Position numbers and translations under genes: made by a program. Shown piece after piece: positions 50,870 through 59,239 of a DNA stretch of 64,000 nt (position 1 is the stretch's first letter; each line of letters begins with the position of its first letter). The notes under the pieces are model-generated. The model worked only from the letters and a program-made list of their open reading frames with translations. It was not told the DNA's origin and ran no database searches. Origin of the DNA: DAHUXD01 sp963805495. GTDB taxonomy: Bacteria; Acidobacteriota; Thermoanaerobaculia; UBA5066; Gp7-AA6. The stretch is taken from contig CAWDUQ010000002.1 in assembly GCA_963805495.1 (NCBI GenBank), forward strand, positions 372,001 to 436,000, given 5' to 3'.

Positions 50870-52564
50870 ATGGCTGCCGAGCGAATTCTCATCGTCGACG
50901 ATGACGAAGACGTCCTTCTCATCGTCCAGACAATCCTCGACAACGCGGGTTACGTCGCCATGCTCGCGCGTAACGGCCGCGAAGGGGTCGAGAAGGCGAT
51001 CGAGGGCCAGCCCGACCTGATCCTCCTCGACGTCATGATGCCGGAGCTCTCGGGCTGGGAGGTCTGCACGACCCTGAAGAGCGCGCCGGAGACCCGACAG
51101 ATCCCGATCGCGATGCTGACGGTCAAGAGCGAGATCCGCGACCTCATCACGGGCATGCAGGTCGGGGCCGACGACTACATCACCAAGCCTTTCACGCGGA
51201 AGAAACTCCTGACGACCGTGCGGCGGCTGCTCGACGAGAAGCGCGACTCGCCACAGTCCTTCTTCGCCTCCGAGAACGAGGAGCTCCGTTTCCACAACCT
51301 CCTCTTCGACGCGGTGACGGAGCTGCCGACCGTGCCCGTGATCATCGACGCGCTGCGCGACCGGCTGCTCGACAACCGGGAAATGGGGGTCCTCTACATC
51401 GACGTGGAGCAGTACAGCCACATCGAAGCGACCTACGGCTGGGAGGTCTTCGACGGCCTGCTGAAGCACACGGCGCGCACCCTCCGGCGCATGGTCGGCA
51501 CCGTCTTCGCCACGGAGGACTTCGTCGCCGTCAATCGCGCGGGCGGTTCCGACTTCTATGTCTTCGCGAGCCTCGAGTCGGGCGAGGACGCCTCGGTGCG
51601 GCTCCAGCGCAAGGCACGGCAGGTCGAGGAGTCGCTGCGCGGCGCGCTCGACGAGGCCTTCGGTGCCCGCATCCACAAGCGCATCGGCGTCTTCGTGGGC
51701 CACGCGCTGCTGCGCCCCAACCCGCAGATGCGGGTCGAGCGCCTCGTCTACAGGGGCCTTCGCCAGGCGATCGCCGTCGCAACGACCAAGGAGGAGGAGC
51801 GGCAGGGCCTCCTGCGGGAGAGCTTCGGCGACATCCTCCGACGGGGCCGTATCCGGACCGTCTACCAGCCCATCTTTCAGCTCCAGAAGCTCGAGGTCTT
51901 CGGCCACGAGGCCCTCACCCGGGGACCGGCGGACACGGCCTTCGAAAGCCCCGAGCTCCTGTTCCAGTTCGCCGGAGAGAACGAGTCCGTATGGGAGCTC
52001 GAGCAGCTGTGTCTGGCGTCCTCGGCCTCGAACTACTCGCCCGAGAGACCCGGCCGTCTCTTCATCAACGTCGAAGCGGACACGGTCGCCACGCTTTCGC
52101 GGAGCGGTCCCCAGGCCGTCCCTCCGCTCTTCGCCCAGAAGCACTCGATCGTCCTCGAAGTCACGGAGCGTTCCGCGATCCGCGACGTGGCCGTGTTTCG
52201 GAGCGCTCTGGCAAAGTTGCGCGAGTTCGGATTCCGCATCGCGATCGACGACGCCGGCTCGGGATACGCCTCGCTCCAGGCGATCGCGGAACTGAGGCCC
52301 GACTTCATCAAGGTCGCCAACACCCTGGTGACGGGGCTGCGCACCGATTCGATCAAGCGGGACGTCGTCGAGATGCTCGTCAACCTCTCCGGCCGCATCG
52401 ACGCCGTCTGCGTGGCCGAGGGGATCGAGACCCCCGAAGACCTCGAGGAGTGTCGGGCGCTCGGGATCCCGTACGGCCAGGGCTTCTACCTCGGCGTCCC
52501 CGCGGAGAAGCCGGCGGCCGAGCCGGCCCGCGAATTCACCGGGCGGATCCGCACGGTGCGGTAG
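50870..52564 (+). CDS. response regulator with degenerate GGDEF and EAL domain
   Basis: A 564-residue signalling protein. Receiver domain about 5-120 with phospho-acceptor D54 (LILLDVMMPELSG) and K in DDYITKPFTRKK. The middle part (about 140-300) looks like a GGDEF fold but has GGSDF instead of GGDEF, so it is probably inactive. The C-terminal EAL domain (about 325-560) has HEALTRGP, IDDAGSGYASLQ and VAEGIET, so c-di-GMP hydrolysis is plausible. It lies 18 bases behind apt. Confidence 0.87.
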   Translation: MAAERILIVDDDEDVLLIVQTILDNAGYVAMLARNGREGVEKAIEGQPDLILLDVMMPELSGWEVCTTLKSAPETRQIPIAMLTVKSEIRDLITGMQVGADDYITKPFTRKKLLTTVRRLLDEKRDSPQSFFASENEELRFHNLLFDAVTELPTVPVIIDALRDRLLDNREMGVLYIDVEQYSHIEATYGWEVFDGLLKHTARTLRRMVGTVFATEDFVAVNRAGGSDFYVFASLESGEDASVRLQRKARQVEESLRGALDEAFGARIHKRIGVFVGHALLRPNPQMRVERLVYRGLRQAIAVATTKEEERQGLLRESFGDILRRGRIRTVYQPIFQLQKLEVFGHEALTRGPADTAFESPELLFQFAGENESVWELEQLCLASSASNYSPERPGRLFINVEADTVATLSRSGPQAVPPLFAQKHSIVLEVTERSAIRDVAVFRSALAKLREFGFRIAIDDAGSGYASLQAIAELRPDFIKVANTLVTGLRTDSIKRDVVEMLVNLSGRIDAVCVAEGIETPEDLEECRALGIPYGQGFYLGVPAEKPAAEPAREFTGRIRTVR

Positions 52565-52574
52565 AGTCCTCGCC

Positions 52575-53426
52575 ATGCGGCGGTTCGCGGTGACGGCGGC
52601 CGCGGCGCTGGCGACTGCCGGTCGGCTGCTGGCCCAGGGCGCGGCCGACGGCGGCATGCTGGCTGACCTGAATGTGGAGCGGGCGCGCATGGACCTCGAG
52701 CCCCTGAGGCTCTCCCCGGCCCTAGCGCGGCTGGCGCAGGCGCGCGCGGAGGAGCTGACGGCCGGGGAGGCGCTCGACTTCGAGCCGGCCTCGAGCACCG
52801 ACCTGTTCCGGACGGCCCGGGATCTGGGATACGACGGCCCGCTCGTGCAGGAGCTGACCTCGGTCGCCGATGGGGACGCTTGCGACGTCGTCGCGGGCTG
52901 GAATGACGCTCTCGGCCTCGCGGACGCGTATCGCCGTCCGGAAGTCCGCGACGTCGGCGTCGGATACGGCGTCCTGGGAGAGAGCTTGCTGACCGTGCTC
53001 GTCGTCGGCGTGCCCGTCTCCCACGACTCCTGGCGAAAGCGCTGGCCGGGAACCGTTCCCCGGGAGTGGCTGACGGCGGACCTGCTCGGCGAGATCGATC
53101 GAAAGCGCGTGGGAATGGGCGTTCCATCGTTCCTGGCCGACGAAGAGCTGACGCTGGAGGCCCAGCGGTTCGCGGACGAGATTCTCGCGGGAGCCGCTCC
53201 GTTCGGCCGCGGCCGGAAAGACGTACCGCAGGGAACGCTGCTGTATTTCCGGGCGGGCAAGATGTTCGGGCCCTACTGGCGCGAGGCGCTGAAGGTCTGG
53301 CTCGCACAGGACCATGCCGTTCTTGCGCGACCCGGCGCGATCCCGGCCGGAGCCGGTCTGGCCAGCCGGGGCCGGGGCGGATACGTCGAGGCGGTGTGGA
53401 CGCTGGTCGTCGGGAAGGGCCCCTAG
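52575..53426 (+). CDS. secreted protein with two CAP/SCP-like modules
   Basis: A 283-residue exported protein. After a signal peptide (about 1-21), LADLNVERARMDLEPLRLSPALARLAQARAEEL and VVAGWNDALGLADAYRRPEVRDVGVGYG form a CAP (SCP/PR-1) domain; a second shorter one follows with LLGEIDRKRVGMGVPSFLADEELTLEAQRFADEI and KVWLAQDHAVLARPGAIPAGAGLAS. Bacterial CAP proteins act outside the cell, perhaps binding lipids or cleaving proteins; no function is assigned. Its stop overlaps the end of the converging gene at 53423. Confidence 0.75.
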   Translation: MRRFAVTAAAALATAGRLLAQGAADGGMLADLNVERARMDLEPLRLSPALARLAQARAEELTAGEALDFEPASSTDLFRTARDLGYDGPLVQELTSVADGDACDVVAGWNDALGLADAYRRPEVRDVGVGYGVLGESLLTVLVVGVPVSHDSWRKRWPGTVPREWLTADLLGEIDRKRVGMGVPSFLADEELTLEAQRFADEILAGAAPFGRGRKDVPQGTLLYFRAGKMFGPYWREALKVWLAQDHAVLARPGAIPAGAGLASRGRGGYVEAVWTLVVGKGP

Positions 53427-54691
53427 CGGACGAGCGTGGCTCCTCGCGGATCCGGGACGAGCGAGATCTGGTCCGGGCGCCACTCGCCCGCGACCCACAC
53501 GACACGCTGGCTTTCGAGGTCTTTCCTCAAGGCCGTTGCCGCGTGCTGATAGTCGACGAAGGAATGCAGCCGCTCCGGATCTCCCCAGGGCGACTCGGTC
53601 GAGCCGTACGACCAGACGTGGAGCGGCACGCCGAGCGTCGCGAGATAGCCCCGGACTTGCTCAGGAGTGAGCTGGCTGGCGTCGTTTCGGAAGATCCCTG
53701 CGAGAACGACCGCGCGGCGGGCCCCGGAGCGATAAGCCTCGACAGCCGCGACCGCGATGGCGTCGGCGAAGCGGTAGGGCGGCATGCCCGGCTTGGGACG
53801 CGAAACCCGGGTGAGGACCCAGAAGAGGCCGCCTTCCCGGGCCGTGAAGTACGGTGTCGACTCGAGCAGCTGGGCCTGCTGCGTTCCGATCTGCTCCTCG
53901 TGCGAAAGCGGCCAGACGAGCCCGACGCGGTCGTCCGGGTCGAGGCGCACGCCTGTTCCGGGGTTGTTCCGGCCGAGTGTCGAGTTCAGCAGCGAGCTGC
54001 TGGGATCGCGCACGAGCAGGACGGTCGCGGGCGCCTTCTCGACCGCGACGACCCGGAGGGCATCGTCGCCGTGGCGCAGCCGGTTCGCGAGGTCCTCGAC
54101 CGTCGGCTCGACTCCGCCGGACATCCGCACCGCAACGGCCGTGAGCTTCGATCCGGACTCGTCGGCGACGCCTCCACCGACCGCGACGTCCGCGCGCGCC
54201 ACCGCGTCTCGGGCGTACTCGGCCACACCCGACAGGACGTGCGCCTGGCGGAGATCGATCGGCGGGAGGGCGGCCCGGCCATCCGCGGTTATAGGGATCG
54301 GCCGGCCGTCGAGCGTCAGCGTCAGGCGCACCGGGGTCTCCGCTCGGACGCTCGTCGCAACGAGGCGGGCGGCCGACGGCGCGCCGAGAGTATTGCGGTC
54401 CAGGAGGATGTCGAGGCGCGCCGCGGAAGCGGGGAGGTTGACGAGGCGCGAAGCGCCGGCCAGCCGCTTGCCAGCCCCGTCGATCGCCTCGGCCGTGATC
54501 TCGACCGGTCGCAGCTCACGGCCGAAGTCGACGTCCGCCTTCCAGGGCGCAGCGGAGGCTCGCGCGACCGGCTTTCCATCGAGCGCGAAGACGACGGCCG
54601 CCGGACGGAGGTCCGGGGCGAGCTCCACGCGCACCGGCTGAACCCCGACGATCAGCCCCATGAGGAGCGAGGAGAAGGCGATCTTGTCCAT
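53423..54691 (-). CDS. secreted protein of unknown function (VWFA-like acidobacterial type)
   Basis: A 422-residue protein with an N-terminal signal sequence. The first half is beta-rich (Ig-like); the second half contains a Rossmann-type alpha/beta region (RRAVVLAGIFRNDASQLTPEQVRGYLATLGVPLHVWSYG), which resembles the C-terminal half of the VWFA-related proteins common in Acidobacteriota, without a clear metal-binding DxSxS motif. The role is unknown. It is encoded opposite the CAP protein with converging ends overlapping by four bases. Confidence 0.68.
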   Translation of the reverse strand: MDKIAFSSLLMGLIVGVQPVRVELAPDLRPAAVVFALDGKPVARASAAPWKADVDFGRELRPVEITAEAIDGAGKRLAGASRLVNLPASAARLDILLDRNTLGAPSAARLVATSVRAETPVRLTLTLDGRPIPITADGRAALPPIDLRQAHVLSGVAEYARDAVARADVAVGGGVADESGSKLTAVAVRMSGGVEPTVEDLANRLRHGDDALRVVAVEKAPATVLLVRDPSSSLLNSTLGRNNPGTGVRLDPDDRVGLVWPLSHEEQIGTQQAQLLESTPYFTAREGGLFWVLTRVSRPKPGMPPYRFADAIAVAAVEAYRSGARRAVVLAGIFRNDASQLTPEQVRGYLATLGVPLHVWSYGSTESPWGDPERLHSFVDYQHAATALRKDLESQRVVWVAGEWRPDQISLVPDPRGATLVR

Positions 54692-54739
54692 CGTAGCGAG
54701 CCCTGACGGCCGATCGATTCTGCTACATTTCCGGCCCCT

Positions 54740-54816
54740 GGGGCCGTAGCTCAGTTGGATAGAGCAAGAGTTTCCTAAACTCTAGGTCGCCGGTTCGACT
54801 CCGGCCGGTCCCACCA
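54740..54816 (+). tRNA. tRNA-Arg (anticodon CCT)
   Basis: A 77-nt tRNA. The acceptor GGGGCCG pairs with CGGTCCC (one G-T pair), D-arm GCTC-AGTTGGATA-GAGC, anticodon stem AGAGT/ACTCT around TTCCTAA (CCT), T-arm GCCGG-TTCGACT-CCGGC, and an encoded CCA end. Confidence 0.96.
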
Positions 54817-55055
54817 GGCTTTTCAGCAGACCGTTGCGTCACCCTGCGCATCCGCGAGGATCCGCTGGAGCCTCAGATTCCGGATTGTCACGGCGGCGGG
54901 TCGCTTACCCGCGCTCGCGGACCCAGGAATTCGAGGAGGGATCAGGCGGGGCGAAAACGCAAGCGTCGGGCCGTGTTCGCATCCTCCACCCGGGTGTCTT
55001 CCCCGTCCTGCACACGCCTTGTGCAGGATCACCTCGAGTCCCGACCGCGCGGCGC
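54817..55055. other. intergenic region after tRNA-Arg, no gene seen
   Basis: 239 bases downstream of tRNA-Arg and of the minus-strand M13 gene. The only structure seen is a perfect hairpin at 55006-55028. No convincing gene or integrase attachment repeat of the tRNA 3' end was found. Confidence 0.5.
55006..55028 (-). terminator. perfect 9-bp hairpin after the M13 peptidase gene
   Basis: TCCTGCACA-CGCCT-TGTGCAGGA, a perfect stem with a 5-base loop, about 28 bases beyond the stop of the minus-strand peptidase gene. There is no T-tract, so its role as terminator is only likely. Confidence 0.45.
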
Positions 55056-57167
55056 CTACCAGACCCGCACGCGCGCCGACGGCTCGAGGTACAACCGCTG
55101 GCCCGGGCGTACGTCGAACGCCTCGTACCATGCGTCGAGATTGCGAACCGTGTCGGCCCGGGATTCTTCCGGGGCGTGGTCGTTGGTGAGGGTCTGTGTC
55201 CGCAGGGCGGCCTCGCTGGTCTTTCGCCGAAGAGTCCGGGCGTAGGCGATGAAGAACCCCCGGTCCTGCTCCCGCACGCCGTCCGAATCCGTCACGCTCC
55301 CGCCGAGCGTCTTGCGGTAGGCGTCGAACGCGGCGGCGAGGCCGCCGAGGTCGGCGATGTTCTCGGTGAGCGTTCGCTTTCCATCGATCGAGAGGCCCGG
55401 GAGCGGCTGGTACGCCGCGAACTGATCCACCAGCGGCCGTGTGAGAGCCTCGAATCGCAGCGCGTCCTCGGGGGTCCACCAGCGCCGCATCCGGTGCTCC
55501 GGGTCGTATTCGGCTCCGAGCACGTCGATGTAGTGCGTCAGATCGTGCCCGATGAGCGCCCCGACGGAGCCGTAGGCCGCGGCGTCGGAGGATCCGTGAT
55601 CGTACTTCGGAGGCTCCAGGAGTGCGGCCGACATGACGTACGCGTTTTGCTGGAACACGAGCAGAGCGCCGACCGTCTGGGGGGAGATGTACCAGTACTT
55701 CAGGTCAACGGGCCGGCCGAGTCGGGCGACGGCATTGCGGTAGTCGCGGTCCGAGACCCTTCGCAGGTTGCCGAGCGGGTCCGCCGGGTCCACGGTCAGC
55801 GGAGAATCGTCCTCCCATGGGTCGGGGTAGCCGATCCCCACGTACAGCGTCCGCAGCTTCGACAGCGCGCTCGCCCTGGTGGCCGGCGACATCCACGTCG
55901 CCGCCTCGACGCGCCGCGTGAGCGCCGCGCGGACGTTGTCGGAGATTCGCTCCACGCGCTCCTTCTGCCGGGCGGAGAAGTAGCGCTCGACGTACATCCT
56001 CCCGAGCTCATTCCTCATGGCCGATTGCGTGGCAGCGAGCGCTCGCTCTTCCCGGGAGGGCTGCGGCACGGCCCCCGCGGCGGCGCGAAGCGCCAGCGCC
56101 TGCTGGGCAAAGGCGCGGGGCAGCACGTCCGCGTAGTGCTGGATGGCGTGGAAGCGCAGGTAGTCCTTCCAGGCCTCCAGGGGCTGCGATTCGACCTGCG
56201 CTGCCAGGCCCGTCACGGCGGGCGGCTGCCAGACGACGAACTCGCCCTGCCCGGCCAACCCCGCCTCGTCGAAGAACGCGGTCCAGTCGATCCCCGGCGC
56301 GCGCCGCGCGAAGTCGGAGCGGGTCCAGACGTTGTCGGCGTTGCGGTCGTTTGCCGACGCCTGCGGCGTCGCGTGGCTTTGCGCGATCGCCGTTTCCAGT
56401 GCGAGGACCGCGCCCGCGCGTTCGGCCGCGCGGTCCAGGCCGGCCAGCGTGAGCATCGTCCGGATGGAGTCGCGATAGCGTGCTCGAAGCGCCTCCTTTG
56501 CGGGGCCTGCGGCGAGATAGTCCTCGCGGTCCGGCAGGCCCAGTCCTCCCTGCACCAGGAAAGCCGTGTTGGTCTTCTCTCCGTGGATGCTCTGCTCCAC
56601 GGAGAGCCCCAGCACTCCGGCGGACTCGTAGATGCCGAATCCCATCGGGTCGACGTCGGCGCGCATGCCGCGAGCGAGCTGGCGTGTGAGCTGCGCCTTG
56701 TCCGAAACCCTGTCGACGCGGTCGAAGAGCGGCTTGAGCGACGCGAGGCCCCTCGCCTCGATGACAGACTCGTTCCTGTAGGCGGCGTGGAAGTCCGCGA
56801 CGCTGCGCGCGGCAGAGCCGGCGGGCGCGGCGCCGGCGGCGTCGAGGAGCCCCGCGATCCGGCGGCGGGCCTCTTGCTCGATCTCGTCGCGCCCACTCCA
56901 TCGCTCCTTGCCCGCCGGGATCGTGGTCGACTCGAGCCAGGCGCCGTTGGCATAGGCGAAGAAATCGTCGCCGGGGACGATGCTCGCGTCGACCCTGCTC
57001 TCGAGCCCCGACGGCATCCCGCCGTCCGCGTTCTGCGCCGGGGACGGGCCCGCGCTCCACCACGCGAGGGCCGCCGCCAAAAGGGCCGGCAGGGGAGCCG
57101 CGGCAACGAGCCTCGATGCCCGGCTCCGGGGAAGCGTCCGTGGGGTTTCGTCCAGGGGCATCGGCAT
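55056..57167 (-). CDS. M13 (neprilysin/PepO) family metallopeptidase-like protein with HDxxH
   Basis: A 703-residue secreted or membrane-anchored protein with an N-terminal hydrophobic segment (about 20-38). The M13 layout is clear: N-terminal DDFFAYANGAWLESTTIPAGKERW (67-90), NAYVMSAALLEPP (508-520), zinc region SVGALIGHDLTHYIDVLGAEYD, ENIADLGGLAAAFDAY (602-617) and C-terminal HAPEESRADTVRNLDAWYEAF...RVRVW. The zinc motif is HDLTH (541-545) instead of HExxH, so the catalytic base is Asp. It may be a weak or inactive peptidase. The start could also be the second ATG at 57161. Confidence 0.87.
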   Translation of the reverse strand: MPMPLDETPRTLPRSRASRLVAAAPLPALLAAALAWWSAGPSPAQNADGGMPSGLESRVDASIVPGDDFFAYANGAWLESTTIPAGKERWSGRDEIEQEARRRIAGLLDAAGAAPAGSAARSVADFHAAYRNESVIEARGLASLKPLFDRVDRVSDKAQLTRQLARGMRADVDPMGFGIYESAGVLGLSVEQSIHGEKTNTAFLVQGGLGLPDREDYLAAGPAKEALRARYRDSIRTMLTLAGLDRAAERAGAVLALETAIAQSHATPQASANDRNADNVWTRSDFARRAPGIDWTAFFDEAGLAGQGEFVVWQPPAVTGLAAQVESQPLEAWKDYLRFHAIQHYADVLPRAFAQQALALRAAAGAVPQPSREERALAATQSAMRNELGRMYVERYFSARQKERVERISDNVRAALTRRVEAATWMSPATRASALSKLRTLYVGIGYPDPWEDDSPLTVDPADPLGNLRRVSDRDYRNAVARLGRPVDLKYWYISPQTVGALLVFQQNAYVMSAALLEPPKYDHGSSDAAAYGSVGALIGHDLTHYIDVLGAEYDPEHRMRRWWTPEDALRFEALTRPLVDQFAAYQPLPGLSIDGKRTLTENIADLGGLAAAFDAYRKTLGGSVTDSDGVREQDRGFFIAYARTLRRKTSEAALRTQTLTNDHAPEESRADTVRNLDAWYEAFDVRPGQRLYLEPSARVRVW

Positions 57168-57337
57168 GGCCTTTCGCTCGAGTAATGATCGCGACGGCGG
57201 CGAAGATACCGGGCGCCCGCGTTCGTGTCGCGACGCAGGGCCGACAACTTTGAATCAGTTTCGGACACGAGTCGACGTGCGGAGCCCGGGAGCCTCTTCC
57301 GCCTGGGGTATCCTGTGACTCGCTGGTCCTTCCGCCC

Positions 57338-58396
57338 ATGATCACGCGCGCCCGGCCTATCGATGTGCTCTTCGTCATCGTACGGGACTCGCTGCTGCTC
57401 GACATCGCCGGTCCGGCCGAGGCCTTTCGGCTCGCCAACCTGCACCGCGGCGCTCGCGGACTGCCGCCGCGCTTTCGTCTTCGATTCGCCGGGCCCTCGA
57501 CGACTCTGCAGACCTCGGTCGGGCTGGCGCTCGCCGACCTCGTTCCGTTGCCGCCGCAGCTGCGCACGCCGACCTGGGTCGTGGTCGTGGGTCAACCGGC
57601 GGCCCAGCTGACACGCGTCACGCCGGAGATCGCGGCCACCGCCCGATGGCTGAACGATCGATTGCGTGATGCGCTCCTCGACGCCGACACGCCCCACCGC
57701 CTGCTGGCGATCTGCTCGGGCACGCTGCTCGCCGCGCGGGCGGGGGTGCTCTCGACCCGCCGGTGCACCACGCACCACGAGCTGTTGCCCATGCTCCGCG
57801 CCCTGGCGCCGCAGGCGGAGGTCGTCGACAATCGCGTCTTCGTGGTGGATGGTCCGCTCGCGTCGAGCGCCGGCATCACGGCGGGGATCGACGTCGCACT
57901 GCACCTCATTGCCGCGGAATGCGGCGAGGCCCTGGCGTCGACGGTCGCCGAAGACATGGTGGTCTACCTGCGGCGTTCCCCGCGCGACACCGAGTCGTCG
58001 CCGTTCCACATGCACCGCCGTCACCTTCACCCCGCCGTGCACCGTGTGCAGGACGCGATCCTCACCGATCCGCAGCGCGACTGGGACATGGCGTCGCTCG
58101 CCCGGGTTGGTCACGCGGCGGAGCGCCACCTGTTGCGGCTGTTCGTCGACCACGCCGGCATCTCGCCGTTGCACTACCTCCGGCTGATCCGCCTCGAGCG
58201 CGCGCGCCAGTCACTGGAATACGGGTCGACCGTCACGCGCGCCGCCGCGATGGCCGGCTTCGCCTCCGACCTGCAGCTGCGCCGTGCCTGGAGTCGGCAG
58301 TGGGGCGGGTCTCCCCGCGATGCGGCCCGGGCGGCGGGGCCGGGTGCTCCGGCACCGGACTCACCACGCTCCCCACGAACTCGAGCCGGCCGTTGA
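57338..58396 (+). CDS. GlxA-type AraC-family regulator (DJ-1/PfpI + HTH)
   Basis: A 352-residue regulator. The N-terminal DJ-1/PfpI domain (about 8-190) starts IDVLFVIVRDSLLLDIAGPAEAF and has LLAICSGTLLAARAGVLSTRRCTTHHELLPML with a Cys at the nucleophile-elbow position. The C-terminal AraC HTH (about 230-330) includes DWDMASLARVGHAAERHLLRLFVDHAGISPLHYLRLIRLERARQSLE. It is divergent from the M13 gene. The ligand is unknown. Confidence 0.88.
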   Translation: MITRARPIDVLFVIVRDSLLLDIAGPAEAFRLANLHRGARGLPPRFRLRFAGPSTTLQTSVGLALADLVPLPPQLRTPTWVVVVGQPAAQLTRVTPEIAATARWLNDRLRDALLDADTPHRLLAICSGTLLAARAGVLSTRRCTTHHELLPMLRALAPQAEVVDNRVFVVDGPLASSAGITAGIDVALHLIAAECGEALASTVAEDMVVYLRRSPRDTESSPFHMHRRHLHPAVHRVQDAILTDPQRDWDMASLARVGHAAERHLLRLFVDHAGISPLHYLRLIRLERARQSLEYGSTVTRAAAMAGFASDLQLRRAWSRQWGGSPRDAARAAGPGAPAPDSPRSPRTRAGR

Positions 58397-58586
58397 TCGC
58401 CAGCGAAGGGGTGGGGGAGGGCGTCCCTCGCTCCGAGACCCCCGCCGGGTTTCGTGGCCCTGCCGCAGGGACGATGTTTGGCACCGGCCGGTCCCGCGAG
58501 GCCCGTCCCGAAGCGGGACGGGTTCCCCGAGGGAGCGGCACGTTTCTTGAAACCCGTCGCGGGCGGAGGGACCCTCCGAGGGCGAA

Positions 58587-59198
58587 ATGTTCAGGACGAT
58601 TCTCGATTTTCTACGATCTCTTCCTTCGTCGGCGATTGCCGCGCTCGTTCTGCTGATACCGGCCGCCGAAAGCGCCATGGTTCTCGGCCTTTTTCTTCCG
58701 GGTGAGCTGGCGGTGGTGACGGGCGGCGTGCTCGCCGGCCGCGACCGCGTTCCCCTCGGACCGATACTCGCGGCGGCGGTGATCGGCGCCGTCGCCGGAG
58801 ACTCGCTCGGATACCTCGTCGGCCGGCGCTTCCGCAGGACGATCGCCCGGCGTCTTCCGACGATGCGCTGGAAGAAGGCCGAGTGCTGGCTGCGTGACCG
58901 AGGGCCGGTTGCGGTGTTCCTGGCCCGCTTCACGCCGTTCGTGCGGACCTTGATGCCACCGGTGGCGGGGGCCGCGAGGCTCTCCTACCGGCGGTTTCTC
59001 CCGTGGAGCATCGCGTCGGGAATTCTCTGGGGCGTCGGCTCGGCGCTGCTCGGCTACTTTTCGGCGCGCCACGTCGAGAAGATTCTTCACTGGTCGACCG
59101 GCGGGGTCGCCTTTCTCGCCGTGGCTCTGGGTGTCGGCTACTTCCTCCTGAATCGCCGCCGTCGGGCCGGTCGGAAAAGGAGCGCGCACGCCCACTGA
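58587..59198 (+). CDS. DedA-family membrane protein
   Basis: A 203-residue inner-membrane protein of the DedA/VTT (SNARE-associated) family, linked to lipid scrambling and membrane homeostasis. Landmarks: ESAMVLGLFLPGELAVVTGGVLA (28-50), AGDSLGYLVGRRFRR (70-84), FLARFTPFVRTLMPPVAGAARLSYRRFLPW (the conserved R-x-x-P loop) and a terminal helix. A GAGGGCGAA stretch precedes the ATG. 190 bases without a clear gene separate it from the GlxA-type regulator. Confidence 0.9.
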   Translation: MFRTILDFLRSLPSSAIAALVLLIPAAESAMVLGLFLPGELAVVTGGVLAGRDRVPLGPILAAAVIGAVAGDSLGYLVGRRFRRTIARRLPTMRWKKAECWLRDRGPVAVFLARFTPFVRTLMPPVAGAARLSYRRFLPWSIASGILWGVGSALLGYFSARHVEKILHWSTGGVAFLAVALGVGYFLLNRRRRAGRKRSAHAH

Positions 59199-59239
59199 CG
59201 CCCCCATTTCGCGGCGGCATCGCACCGGGATGGAGCGCC

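Noticed and set aside
58233..58541. Minus-strand frame with PSLAINGRLEFVG, like the end of a thioredoxin-fold protein
   Set aside because: It overlaps the C-terminus of the GlxA-type regulator, lacks an upstream catalytic part and has low-complexity flanks. At most it is a remnant; not supported as a gene.
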